In this document: in pieces, positions 12,017 to 24,156 of the stretch
How positions within the stretch are numbered: position 1 is the stretch's first letter
Layout: every line of letters starts with the position of its first letter
Source of the DNA: Chrysomallon squamiferum
Taxonomy: Eukaryota > Mollusca > Gastropoda > Neomphalida > Peltospiridae
Assembly (NCBI GenBank): GCA_012295275.1
Contig: CM022670.1
Location: 3,579,264-3,643,263 of the forward strand
DNA: 64,000 nt
Reading direction: 5' to 3'
The notes under the pieces: generated by a model
What the model was told of the DNA's origin: nothing
What the model saw: only the letters and a program-made list of their open reading frames with translations
Database searches by the model: none
Program-made: the position numbers and the translations under genes

Positions 12017-13600
12017 TATATTCAGAGCATTTTAGTTAATTTGATTTTTTTGTATTTTGATTTACAGTCTGCAAGAATTTTTATTTTTTATTTTTTTTGT
12101 TTAATTATTGTGTATTAAGATGTTTTCTTATCGTGACACGGAGTAAACTAGATATCTGTGATTTATGTCGATTTTATCACTTTTTTGTCATTTTAATTGC
12201 TGATTGGATTTCAAATTATGAGGTATAATTACGTCATTTTATACGTATCCCAAGATTTTTCCGGAGGTCTAGGAACCTTATATTCGTGGTAAAAGTCTCA
12301 ATCTTCTCTCCTACATATTGCCAAATGATTATTTATAGCTGCATACAAATTGAAAACGTCTTGTATTGAAAGTATCACAGCTCAGTGTCTGTGATTAACG
12401 TGATTTCTTTTTTCCACTTGTAACGGAGAGATCGTTGATGCCATTTTATCTGCGCATTTATTTTACACAGTTATAGATTTTTTATTTATTTTATTTTTAC
12501 AAATATTTGTTTTATGATTTTCATTTAGAAAATTAGATGTTCTTACGTGTTCTGTATACAGAAAATATATAAAAAGTCACAAATTCAGTGGTGATCTAAA
12601 GTCATATTTCTTTCAGAATGTAGCATATGAATGCCAAATGGCATAATTATACAGATCTTTTAAGAATATTTGTTCGTATAATATAATAAATATATTTCAG
12701 TATGTGAGTTTTACGTAATCGGTAGACTTAGTATTTTTATCTTGACACTTGTAGCTTAATACAAAAATTTCGAGAAAGAGAAGGAGAAGCTACAAACGAG
12801 GAGACAGAACAAGTATGTCTAGCAGTTTGATATAACCCTCATTATTACATTTTTCAAGAGGCATTACTGAGTATGTCAGTGATTTTGTTTGGCTATAAGA
12901 CGACCAAGAAAAGAATCAATGTATTTTGTTGTTGTCTTTTTTTGTTTTGTTTTTAGCAACACACCACAATCATAGAAATTTTACACTTAATAAAATGACC
13001 GTTTACAACGAATATACAATCCAAATGAGGATCCGATTTTCTTGAAAATGTGAGGAACGATCATTACGGTGGATATAGTTTAATTATAATATATATAATA
13101 TATAATAATAATAATCAAAAACATGAAAATAAATAATAATTACTTTTTGTATGACGCTGATTTACAATGAAAAACTTGAGTTTAGAAGACTTGTTACTTT
13201 AGAGTCTTCATCGGGGTTTATACTGTCAAATCAATATAATTACGTATATGTAAGTGTGTACGTACGCGTGTAATATGTATGTATTTTAGGATTTGAATAT
13301 TCTCTGTCTTTTTTACGTCTGATTAAACTGCACATAGACAGTACTACGGAACACAGTGGATCAGGAGGACAAAGTCCAATCACGACCGTACAAACAATTT
13401 GTGTGTGTCTATTTTATGTCTACGTATTATTTAAATTTGTATGATTTTTGCATATATGTGTTTCCATGTAGTATGTATATGCATATATATTTGAATAGGT
13501 ATGTATGCTGGGAGAAACAAAAAAAAAGAAACAAGATAGAAATAAAAGAAAAAAAGAATATAAACAAACTAAACATTTATTAATCCTCTACAGTTTTCTT
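12017..13600. other. no gene recognised
   Basis: AT-rich unique-looking sequence that keeps its CpG. No open frame of interest; short (ATA)n runs near 13,085-13,135. Confidence 0.6.
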
Positions 13601-13609
13601 AATCCTTTT

Positions 13610-14000
13610 GAAAAAAAAACCCGATTAGTCATTTTCGATTAAATCTAGATCGTGACATTAAAGGCAAGTGATTTCAATTAATAACTCATTAAAGATAATA
13701 CGCTTTCTTTGCGATTCAAATCTGTCGATTTCCTATGATTTTTAATAATGTTTCAAGCTTACTACCGTTCGTCAATTTCAATTAAGAAATGAAGCTTAGG
13801 AGTTAATTACCCGAATTTTGAAAGCTTATATCATAACGCATCAGTCATAATTACTTTCAGTTATCTGCTTTACATGGCTGCCATTTCTCCTTGACAAGCA
13901 TGTAGGATTATATGATTCATTTCTTTTCATGGATATTATATGAAACACTTTATGTGTGATACGTGTTCATAATGTACAACTTACTTTGTGCTTGTCAGAA
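13610..14000. promoter_or_regulatory. candidate non-coding regulatory block
   Basis: Complex, non-repetitive and CpG-retaining sequence with many ATTA/TAAT cores (for example GATTAGTC, TCAATTAATAACTC, AGTTAATTACC, CATAATTAC). It has no coding frame. I infer a possible homeodomain-bound element from motif density; conservation is untested. Confidence 0.2.
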
Positions 14001-14389
14001 TCGGTTTGAAGGTGGGGCTGAAGAAAAGAGCTTTAGGTTCATCGTTCTTTCTTTTTTTATATATAAACAGTGTTTACTGAGGGTTCAGTGGCAGAGAGAA
14101 TAAACAAATGTTGTGTGAGTGTGTGCGTTGGTACTGTGAGTGTGTACAATGCGGCAGACTAACATCAAATAACAAAAGAAAGACAAATTTATAACCAGAA
14201 TTTTATGCAAAACCCTTATACTCGTTCCCAGTCCCCTTTAATTAAAATTTTAAAAATATATTAAAAAAATGAAAGAAAGAAAGAAGGAAAACCATAAAAA
14301 AGCAAGATTGAAAAGCGCGTCTTCAGGATACTACGACATGCATTCTATAACCAATCACATAATCTTTTATACGGATTATCAGCGGTCTT

Positions 14390-14640
14390 CTTCACATTAC
14401 AAAGCGGCAGCCACACGAGACTTGAAGATATTAGCTCCGATTAATCCACCGTTTTTTAGTACGTATTCACCGAGTGGATTAAAATCTCTGCATTTTCCCT
14501 GTCATTAGCTGCAAACAGCGGTTAATCTGTCTGTAGCTCGCAGTGAGAACACGCTGAACAGGTTTAAGTTACGCATTGATTCCTGTTCACTTTTTACAAG
14601 AGAAAATTCTCGGCTATTAATTTCCTCTCGAGATTATTTG
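14390..14640. promoter_or_regulatory. candidate regulatory block with inverted TAATCC pair
   Basis: TTAATCCAC (14,441-14,449) and GTGGATTAA (14,474-14,482) form a 9-bp inverted repeat with a 24-bp spacer, and GGTTAATCTG follows at about 14,520. The block is unusually complex for this region. K50 homeodomain proteins such as Otx bind TAATCC. Function is inferred only. Confidence 0.25.
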
Positions 14641-16143
14641 TTTATGCGTTGCTTTGACGTGTTGTGTATAAAATTGTACCGTTTGAAGACGAATTTCAAA
14701 ATAATGTTATTCCTCTTCGTGAATTAAATAACGTAGAGTAAAGCACTTTTTTTAGTTTCGTTAATTTAATAGGTCTCTTTTTTTATGATTTATTTATTTA
14801 TTTATTTATTTATTTATGTCACAACCTCTGATTATTTATGATATTTTGAATGATTGACAAAACCTTAAGAAATATCAAAGGCTGAAAATGTTGTGCATAG
14901 TTATTAGACACTATAAAATGCAGTCGTATATATCTATATATATAGATAGATATATACACCGTTCATAAAAGAAAGAAATACTATCCTCCAAGGCGCACTA
15001 TTGTCAACTAAATTACAGCAGAGATCTAATTTAAACTTTTAACTCGGCCTGTCATTACAAACAGAAAGTGAAGTGAAGAATTCACTTTGTGATTACATGA
15101 AACAGTGTATTTGGTTACACTCGTGTTGTCACTGGAATGCTTCAGAAAAAGATAACATAGTCACAGAGTAATGGAATGAACTTGTTTTGTGTTGGAGCTA
15201 CATAGAGAAAAGATCATGTTAATAAAATAGTACCTCTATCTGTGAAACTCTCTCTTTTAGTCTTTCTGTCTCTCTGTCTCTGTCTCTCTGTCTCTGGTCT
15301 TACTGTAATAGTATTTTGTTGTTTTTGTTTTCTCACGTCATAATTCTTTTGACTTAATCCGTTGTGGCATTAGATAAGTATCGATTAGTAAAATTACTGA
15401 TATTTTATTACTTCAGTTTACCACAAAACAACTCAATAATACAATTTTTAATTCTCAAATTGTATTTAAGCACAATGGAACCTGATTTAACGGACACCTG
15501 CCATTAACGGCCACTTTTAAACCTTTCCAGCGCATTTCTTTCTTTATTTAATCTCTGTATAGCCAAATTGTAATAAATATAATTTTTATTTTATTTTATT
15601 ATATTTTCCACCATGTAAAAAATTTCACCTAACTTTTCCCATGCGGCTACTTGTCAAGTAAGGCGCGTGGAATGGATCAAGAAAATGTAATCTCATGTCA
15701 CCATTACTCACAAACGTCTGACAGCTAAAAACCCTCAATGTAAGAAATGAAGATGAAAAACGTTTGACAGAATGATTACCAGTTCCTCTAGGCACGTAGA
15801 ATTAGTTCCTCGTGGTGAAATATCTAAAACGATTTTTCCTTTTGTGTTAATGCTCCCACAAGTTTCAAATTATTTCGTTAGTTTCTTATAATTACATACG
15901 CTTTACTTTATTTTATTTATTTTATTATATATATATATAATTAATAACATGAAATTTATACGCCTTAACTGAAAAATTTCCAAATTGGATGTGCAGTTTT
16001 TGCTGTCGGAATACATTTTTTTCGTAGACTAATTGAATTTCTTTATCATATACTGATTTGTTTCTGAAATAATGAAATTTATTTGAACAAATATTATTCA
16101 ATTATTCATCTCTCTTTGTCAAATATTATTCATGGTTATTCAC
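14641..16143. other. no gene recognised
   Basis: AT-rich sequence with a (TTTA)n run at about 14,788-14,817, a GATA/TATC hairpin-like stretch at about 14,929-14,955 and CT-rich sequence at about 15,248-15,298. Confidence 0.6.
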
Positions 16144-16271
<128 letters not shown>

Positions 16272-16668
16272 TTTAGTATTAACACCAATAGGATGAATTA
16301 AAAACACACGTTTTCTTTCGACTGGTAAAGTTTTGCAAATTCGAGACACCTTACATGCAATCATTCAATAATATTAGAGTTTAGAAAAAAGAAATAATAA
16401 TAATAAAAGGCGAATGCCTTAGGGATATGCTGGAGATGGGCGCAAAACCATAAAACCGCCTCCCGAAGGCTTAGTAAGAAAGAAGACGAACGTAAAATCT
16501 TGAATAATACAGATACAGAGATATAAGCTGAACGTTTAGAGTCGGTGAGTTGCTACACCATGTCTCGTTAACTTTTACCTACGTGTGACACAGACTTTAC
16601 CTCTAGCTTCCATCGTGATTTTCTATTTCTCAGCAGTTGTCATAGAAGGGTCACGCAATTATTTGAGT

Positions 16669-16745
16669 ACGTTAATCCATCGCCAAACAGCGCGAAGACC
16701 TTCTTCATTGATCAAACCAGGCGTTGCTTGCAGATGGATTAACGT
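16669..16745. promoter_or_regulatory. 13-bp inverted repeat carrying TAATCC sites
   Basis: ACGTTAATCCATC at 16,669-16,681 is the exact reverse complement of GATGGATTAACGT at 16,733-16,745. The 51-bp spacer is CpG-containing and non-repetitive. The paired TAATCC cores repeat the arrangement seen at 14,441-14,482. Confidence 0.35.
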
Positions 16746-16860
16746 GGTATTCTTCTCAGAAATATGTGCAGGAACAACCAAACAAACCCCCATTTTTTTT
16801 TTTTCTTCTTCTTCTTTTTTTTTATTATTCGTCCAGTACTTATTTTTCATTAATTTAGTT

Positions 16861-16864
<4 letters not shown>

Positions 16865-16893
<29 letters not shown>
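16865..16893. repeat. poly(T) tract
   Basis: A run of about 29 T, preceded by a shorter T-rich stretch at about 16,793-16,825. Confidence 0.93.
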
Positions 16894-16895
<2 letters not shown>

Positions 16896-17967
16896 CAAAT
16901 AAATTCTCAAAAACTGGTAGACTCTCTTAATGTATCGTGTCGAATTACTAACTGAGGTAATTAAGGATTGGGCACAAGAAGGTCTTTGAGGGTAAATAAA
17001 TATTTCTGCTTCTGTTTTGATTATTTAGAATTCGTTTTCTCTTGATCTTTTATTTAGTTAGGGAATATATCATTTGAAAAGAAAAAGAAAGAAATTTTTT
17101 TATTAAAATGTAGAGGTTATCGGAGGACAAGTGCTTCAGAAAAACCAAATTAATAGTAAGTTTGCAGTAATTTAATAACACTGATAATAGGAATACAACG
17201 AATACATCATTGCTGTCAGATTATTCTTACTTGTTATCCTGTTCTCCCTTTTCTCTCTCTCCATGTCTTTACGTAAGTCAGTTTCTCCCATCAATTTTTG
17301 CATCTATTTTAAATTTCAGACCCAGGGAAGATGCAGAATAGTCAAAATATGAAATAAAAATAATTATTTAATCGTAAGCAAAATTCGATACTATCTCTGT
17401 GATACGATAGTAATTCTTCGCGAATTAAATTTATTTCTTTTTTCACAATTTCAACAGAAAGAAAATGACAAATCTTTGAAAATGTTCATATTCACATGAG
17501 TTATAAGTTTATAAATTGCTACTAATGGAAGCAATAGACTTTTCTCAAAGAAAGATATTGTTCACCCCTGATCTTCGTTTTCCTTTCATCTCCTTTTTAT
17601 TTCCCTTTATTTATTTATTTAGCATACAAAATTCGTTTGAACCTATTATTTTTATCTTTTTTATTCACTCCTTTCCTTTGCCTTTCACTTCATTATTTTT
17701 GTTTTATTTTTTGCATTAAACAAATGTAATTTTTTTGAAAATCTTCCATTTAGAGGGTAATTTCTGAGTCTCCAAACAAAGAGCCTGTTTTATAAACAAT
17801 GAAAAAAAGAATAAATCATTTAAAGTTTGTCAGTGTAAAAATCATAAAACACCGTTGTTTACCTTTTATAAATTCAGTGCGTGTAGACTCTTCAGCTACA
17901 CAACGTTCACATGATATTACCACTAGCCACGGGATCATTTCTGCTCGATTTTTCCCTCGGAGTTCTA
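16894..17967. other. no gene recognised
   Basis: AT-rich unique-looking sequence. Short open frames are T-rich translations (Phe/Leu/Ile) without domain features. Confidence 0.6.
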
Positions 17968-18066
17968 TCCCGTTCCATCCAGTGCTCCACATCTAATGTC
18001 CCAAAGGTCCTGGTTTATGCTTTCGTATCACAGGGTGCTCATGACATATATCTTGCTCCTTCAAGT
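17968..18066 (+). repeat. mollusc-type SINE fragment, copy 1
   Basis: It runs from CGTTCCATCCAGTGCTCCAC through a TTTATGCTTTCGTATCACAG segment to ATATCTTGCTCC. It aligns collinearly with the better-preserved copy at 20,528-20,690, sharing AGTGCTCCAC exactly. I know this core from mollusc repeats by memory only. This copy keeps some CpG. Confidence 0.6.
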
Positions 18067-18378
18067 CGATAACAGTGATCACAGGAACTGGAGAGATTTT
18101 TCTCATCTGTTTTCTCGTTATATAAATTTAACATGTCTTTGCTTTGAGCAGTAAGTTATTTTAAATGATGCGCTCACGATAGTTACATAGTTACCATCTT
18201 TTTATCTTTCACTTAGAGACACGCATCAAGCATTCTAATTTTAACCCTTTTTTTTCCACAGAATGTGACTATAAATCACAAGTGAATTTCCGTAGGGGCC
18301 TCCCTCTATGATGTAAAGTTATAATAATTGTAATACTTGATTTTATAGAAAGTGACATTATTTTCAACAACAAAAAAA

Positions 18379-18417
<39 letters not shown>

Positions 18418-18975
18418 AATTAAAAATAAAACATTTTATTTCATTAAATGCAGAAAACGCCGATAAAAGTTTTCATTAAAATTAAGTGCGTCATAAAATT
18501 AAATTAAACATTTCAGCCATTCTTTATTTTATTTCATTTCATACCGCGACTAAGTTACACTGCCAGTCTAAAAGTTAGGCTTTCTATTAAACACATATTT
18601 TTAATTATTTATTTATTTTATTTTTTTACATAGTTTCATTAGACACCACAGCAAAATAAAAAGTTAATTACTCTTCATGATTTAAATATTCACACTGACT
18701 CTACGTTTATGAACTGTTAAAATGCTGATAAAAGAATTAATGAAACTTCTTTATTAGCAAACCTAAATTTAAATTCTGTAAAAAATGGACGAAGACAGAA
18801 TATTGTATTCTGTGACTCTGTGCGGTTATTATATGTTATAGAATCAACGGTTAACAACGGTACAGAGCTGGACAATAAACAAGAAGATATTCGTTATATG
18901 GCGACCATTTTATCTAATTAGAGAACTGATTCCCGTATCTTTAATTCTGAAAGAATTTCAGATCATTTGAAGATT

Positions 18976-19011
<36 letters not shown>

Positions 19012-19329
19012 AAATATAGTAAAAGAAAACAAGATAAATTAAAAGAAGGTAATAATAATAACAACAATAATAATAATAATAGTAGTAGTAATAATGCCTA
19101 GTGTTATCTCGTATAACAGATAAAGAGAAAAGTTTAAGCTGCAGCCACCCACAAAGAACAAAATTTTTATTTACAATGATTATCCGTATTTGTTAATATT
19201 ACAGAAAACTTATCATGTCTTTTCTTTGATAATAAGAAGAAAAAACTCTATATACTGGCATTAACAAAGAAAAAAAAAAAAAAAAAAAAAAAAAAAGGTA
19301 AAAACAAAATCTGAATATATAGATTGTGG
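18067..19329. other. no gene recognised; AAAT and poly(A) tracts
   Basis: It contains an (AAAT)n run at about 18,377-18,419, a poly(A) tract at 18,981-19,009 and another at about 19,269-19,297. I see no coding sequence. Confidence 0.6.
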
Positions 19330-19480
19330 AATACCTGTCAGGATTTTTGGAATTAATCGTCTGAATTTTAGATTTGTTTGTCTGGCTTATGGAGATGACT
19401 GTCTGGGTTGTGCAGTTGCTTGTCTGGATTATGGAGAGCACTGTCTGGAAGTGTGGAGCTGTTTGGCTTGTTTGTGGAGA
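19330..19480. repeat. degenerate minisatellite, about 28-bp unit
   Basis: TGTCTGG-type phrases alternate at about 28-30 bp (TTTGTCTGGCTTATGGAGAT, CTTGTCTGGATTATGGAGAG and decayed forms). The Gln-Thr-rich minus-strand frame over it only translates the repeat. Confidence 0.75.
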
Positions 19481-19626
19481 CAACCATTTGCTCGATTTTT
19501 GTATTTACAGCGATACGTTTCCTATAGTTTTATTCAGATGTGCGTAACAACAAATTCATAAACAGACAAAGGGTCGTTGATGTTTTTAACACTTTTTCTA
19601 AATGTTGATATGCAGACTAAACAAGC

Positions 19627-19685
19627 ATAAATAGATAAATAAATAAATAAATAAATAAAAATAAATAAAAATAAATAAAATAATA

Positions 19686-19750
<65 letters not shown>
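19627..19750. repeat. (AAAT)n(AAT)n microsatellite
   Basis: AAAT units to about 19,690, then a pure AAT run. The poly-Tyr and poly-Leu frames on the minus strand come from this tract. Confidence 0.97.
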
Positions 19751-19753
<3 letters not shown>

Positions 19754-20300
19754 CTGCCACAGAATATAACTAATACAACAACATATGAGAGAAATGTTTG
19801 TGAGGACTGCCACAGAATATAACTAATAAAACAGTACACGGTGGATATTTTTGTTATGACTGACACAAAATAATAATTAATGCAAGGTATCAGAACTCAG
19901 GAGGTTTTTCTGCCAAAAGAAAACGCAGCTAATTTTCAAAAGAACCTAAAAGAACTGAACATGATATCCAAAAGTTTACATCAAAAACTATTTGATATAA
20001 TATAGATTTCGCTGTTAATGGTAAAATTGCATATTTTAAGGTAAAAAAAAATATTTTACAATCTTTCAGAGTCAACAGATCAGCAGTTAAATGCAATTGA
20101 ATATTAATGACTGTACAACAAAATATGTTATGGTTGGTTTTAAAATATTATATAAAAAAGTTATTATCTTTTTTTTTTTTTATAAAATATAATATAAAAC
20201 AAAAATCTTTTATAGCACTTTTTGTCAAAAGTTCAGAGAATGGACCTGTGTATGTAATATAACACTGGCACCAACGAACTATGTAGGTCTATCTATATGA

Positions 20301-20309
20301 GTGTGTGTT

Positions 20310-20346
<37 letters not shown>

Positions 20347-20436
20347 ACATATATACACACACATGTATGTACTTAGGCATGTATAGACAGACACACACAC
20401 ATGTATGTATGTTTACAGACACACACACACACACAC
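20301..20436. repeat. (GT)n ... (AC)n inverted dinucleotide tracts
   Basis: A GT run at about 20,303-20,344 is followed by AC runs at about 20,354-20,362, 20,391-20,400 and 20,419-20,437. Opposite repeat strands this close could fold into a long GT/AC hairpin. Confidence 0.85.
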
Positions 20437-20527
20437 AGCCATTTATGGTAGGTGGAAGTGGTGAAGTTTTGTTCAAGATTAGATAGTTCACTGGATCAAT
20501 ACTTCTTGCTGAGCCTTCAGAATTATA

Positions 20528-20690
20528 TTTCATTCCAGTCAGTGCTCCACAACTGGTGTGACAAATGCCATGGTATGCACTATCCTGTCTATATAAAAAA
20601 TATCCCTTGCTGCTAAAAGGAAAAAGCAGGCAATGAATTTGGTGTTTTGAGTTTTCTCACAGTCTAAGAGGTTTGAGACATTTATATAAA
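20528..20690 (+). repeat. mollusc-type SINE fragment, copy 2
   Basis: In order it shows TTCCAGTCAGTGCTCCAC, AACTGGTGTGACAAATGCCA, TGGTATGCACTATCCTGTCT, ATATCCCTTGCTGCTAAAAG and a decayed 3' part with TTTTCTCACAGTCTAAG. This is the central part of a repeat I remember as widespread in mollusc genomes. CpG positions of that remembered core read CA or TG here (for example CCACAACTGG), unlike copy 1. Confidence 0.72.
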
Positions 20691-21359
20691 AACCAGAACT
20701 ACACAACTCTCTCTTTGACATTTCTGTTTTGGTTTTCTTTCTCTGCACACACTGACTCACTGGCTCTGTTTTAATTTGCTTCAATATTTTTTTTTAAACA
20801 ATAAAGCAAAATGATATTAATATTTTTTGTTATGGATCTTTCTGTCAAATCACCCATAAATAATAATAAATAAAAACTTGACCCCCTTTTTTTTTTTTTT
20901 TTTTTTCCTGAAACTGGTTTTAAGATTAATTTAGAGTAATTGTCATCATGGGACAAAAAGTGGTTTCTGAGATATGGCCTTGTCAATCTTAAAAAATGAG
21001 CATGATATTCAAAGGAATACAGTTCAGCAAATAGTTTGTCTGTCTTTATCTGCCCAAAATTCCCTAAATGTCAAAACCAGAACGGGTGAGGTTTTATCCA
21101 GTGTGAAAATTGAAGTGAATTGTGTAAGTGATTCTTATATTTTATGTATGAAAGAGTGTTGTTATATAAACATGTTTCTTCATGTTGTTTTTTTTTGCTA
21201 CAAATAACATAAGAAATTCTTGTCTTTTCACTGTATTTTGAGTTAATTTACATTGTTGAAAAGTAAATGCTATTTAATCTTTTAAATAAATGGACAAAAC
21301 AAAATTGAGATGCCACTGTGTGAGTTCAGTTTTATTGTAGGTGACGAGTCCTTTAATGA
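20691..21359. other. no gene recognised; possible GEMIN5 downstream flank
   Basis: CpG-poor AT-rich sequence with a T run at 20,886-20,906. TTTATT at 21,330-21,335 reads AATAAA on the minus strand but lies 2.8 kb beyond the GEMIN5 stop. Confidence 0.5.
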
Positions 21360-22075
21360 CAGCTTAAAAATAATGTTAAATAAAAAAAATTAAATAAAAT
21401 AAAAAATTAGAAGAAAAAAAAACATTCTTACAATAGAAACAACAAAATCAACAGCAAAAGGATGAAAAAGAATAAAAACAAAAAAGGAAAATATTAAATT
21501 AAATAAAATTAAAAACCTATTTAAAAATTAGAAGAAAAGAAACCATCCTTACAATAGAAACAACATCAAAGGCAAATGAAAGAAAAAAATAAAAAGATAA
21601 AAAAAAATAAAAAATATAAATAAAAAAAAAAAAATAAAAATGTAGAAGAAAAAGAAAACAGCTTTATAATAGAAACGAAAATAGCAAAAGCAAAAGAAAA
21701 AAGAAAAAAATATAAGAAAAAAAAAAACAATAAAATAAAATAAAAAACAAAACAAATACAGCTGGAAGAAGAAAACAACACCCTTAGAAGAACAACAATA
21801 ACAACAAAATATAAAAATAAATGGAATACACATAAAAAAACAACAACAAAAAAACAATAACAAAATAAAAACAAACAAAAAACAACTAAACAAATGAAAT
21901 AAAATAAAATAAAAATTAAAGAAGTGGAAGAAAATACCCTCCCAACAGAAACAACAGAAACAACAACAACAACAGCAACAACAACAAAAATATAAATAAA
22001 TAAATAAATAAAATGAATAAGAAAGAAAAAATAAAATAATTTAAAAAAAATAAAAGAAGTCTGTTAAAGATGAAA
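21360..22075. repeat. A-rich low-complexity tract
   Basis: AAAT, AAAG and AACA(AC) variants with very little T-run or C content. Phrases such as ACAATAGAAACAACA(A) recur at about 21,430, 21,551 and an altered form at 21,666, so it is partly a degenerate tandem repeat with a period near 115-120 bp. Confidence 0.8.
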
Positions 22076-22901
22076 AAATATAAATCCAGTTATTTCTTAA
22101 ACATTTATTAAATGATAAATAATACACTTTGTCCAAATGATTTCAGTACATATGCCCTATAACAAGAAAATCAGATGACAAAACACATCAAGAACCTTCA
22201 GCTGTTGCCATAGTAACATGAATAACTGAATATTTAATGATACATCAATACTTAACTGTTGGTTGAAATTTTTGTATACTGATGGAATGAAAAAGACTGT
22301 TGCTGTCATTTTAGAGATTAAAGTTATCACTTTGGAACAAGGACACTTACACATCATAAATTAGTATTTTTAGACAATAGTAGAAAATATTTAATTTTAG
22401 GTGGGTTTTTCTCACATATACTGCTCTTTCAGCTTATGGGTATTTAAGTTGTATTTTTAAATATTTTTTGGAAAAAACAGAAATGCAGATTATTTACTGT
22501 TAGTATTTCTGAGTAATTAATTTGATGAAAACTTAAAAAAGTAATAAATATAAAAAATAAAATAAAATAAATAAATAAATAAATAAACAAAATAAATGAA
22601 ATAAGAATTACATGGTAAAATACTTTTATGATATGGTATTTTTGTAAAAATAAATAACTTCTTGGTACAAAATTTCAATTTTTCTTATCTTCAATTTCCA
22701 TATTGACTGTGATTTGAACAAATAACAACATTATAATGATTATCTCCATAACAAGGAAAATGCACCAGATCAAAGATACATGAAATTTACAAATAACAAA
22801 ATACCAGTTCAAATTCTGTAAGATATTGAATGCACATTAATTTATCTTGTTCAAAACCAATACAGTAAATAAATAACAGTATTCAATGAGGGAAAATTAA
22901 T

Positions 22902-22904
<3 letters not shown>
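22076..22904. other. no gene recognised
   Basis: AT-rich, CpG-poor sequence downstream of GEMIN5, with an (AAAT)n run at about 22,557-22,600. Confidence 0.5.
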
Positions 22905-22962
<58 letters not shown>

Positions 22963-23005
22963 TTAATGAAAAAGATAAATAAATAAATAAATAAATAAAT
23001 AAAAA
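22905..23005. repeat. (AAT)n and (AAAT)n microsatellites
   Basis: About 55 bp of AAT, a short break, then AAAT units. Confidence 0.96.
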
Positions 23006-23280
23006 TGAAATAAAAATGACAAAATTAAAAATAACAACAATAAATAATGAAGAATAGTAATAAAATAAATGAATAAAAATGATAATATCAATAATAAAAT
23101 AAATAATTAATCATAATAATTTTTTTTTTTCAATACCAATAATAGAAACAATTATCCTTTTGAATATATTATGTAATCATTATAGCAACCACAATGTTGT
23201 CTTCCCATGATTCCATAGGAGTCGTAACAAAATCAGTAGCAGTACAATAACAGATTCTCTGACATTTTTTATATCAAGTT

Positions 23281-23366
23281 TTTATTAATCTTATTTAATG
23301 TCTGCTTCTATAATAGTACAAATTTTTGACATTAGATTTTATTTCTTTAATAATAGATTATTTATT
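23281..23366 (-). terminator. candidate GEMIN5 poly(A) signals
   Basis: TTTATT at 23,361-23,366, 23,338-23,343 and 23,281-23,286 reads AATAAA on the minus strand. These are the first AATAAA hexamers met after the stop codon at 24,157, giving a 3' UTR of about 0.8-0.9 kb. An ATTAAA sits only 3 bases after the stop (24,149-24,154), too close to be likely. AT-rich sequence makes chance hits common. Confidence 0.35.
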
Positions 23367-23499
23367 TTTATCAAATCTTGTTAATTTTACAATTAAAGTG
23401 TGACTTCAATCTGACGAGGTAGATATAGAAAAAAGAAATTTGTTTTTTTTATGTTTCATATGCTGTAGTGTTGTAAAATCTGCTTCCTAATCAGCTAGC

Positions 23500-23765
23500 A
23501 CTACCATTAAAAAAAAAAAAATAATAATAAAAAAAATGAAATAGCAATACTAATAATAAATAAATAATAATGAGATATAAATGAGCTAATAAAGACAGCA
23601 AATGAAAAACTGATGTAGATTTTTGACATCTTATTTTAACAGATGACTAAAAAGAAAAAGGTAGAAATAAAATAAATAATAAAAAAAATAATAATAATAA
23701 AAAAAAAATTAATAAATAAATAAACAAATAAATAAATAAATAAATAAATAAAAACATAAAAAGAA
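23500..23765. repeat. A-rich AAAT/AAT low-complexity tract
   Basis: Poly(A), AAT and AAAT runs in what is probably the GEMIN5 3' flank or downstream transcribed region. Confidence 0.85.
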
Positions 23766-23904
23766 ACAAAAGAAAATGAAATGTATGCTAAAACAGTTAT
23801 GAACACAGATGTACAAAATGTAATAATACTTTTTACTGAAATACAACCAAAAAATTATCTTTTCCCTTAGATATTCATGATTTAAATGAACTAAACAACA
23901 AAAA

Positions 23905-23908
23905 TAAC

Positions 23909-23981
<73 letters not shown>

Positions 23982-23982
23982 A

Positions 23983-24041
<59 letters not shown>

Positions 24042-24042
24042 C
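23905..24042. repeat. (AAT)n(AGT)n(AAT)n compound microsatellite
   Basis: A pure AGT block of about 39 bp (23,943-23,981) lies between two AAT blocks. It is about 115 bp beyond the GEMIN5 stop, so it would be transcribed in the 3' UTR if the poly(A) call above is right. Confidence 0.97.
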
Positions 24043-24156
24043 CTTTGAAGTAGATTGTTTTTTTAAAATTAAGGCAGAGAGAAAAGTATGTTTAGTAACT
24101 CAATAGTTATCTCCCTTTTGATTAGAAACAGTTTTGTGAGTTGGACAGTTTAATTC

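Noticed and set aside
14269-14508. 79-residue open frame overlapping the inverted TAATCC pair
   Set aside because: No recognisable protein; non-coding features explain the sequence better.
24149-24154. ATTAAA on the minus strand just after the GEMIN5 stop as poly(A) signal
   Set aside because: Only 3 bases from the stop codon; a UTR this short is unlikely, and AT-rich sequence makes such hexamers common.
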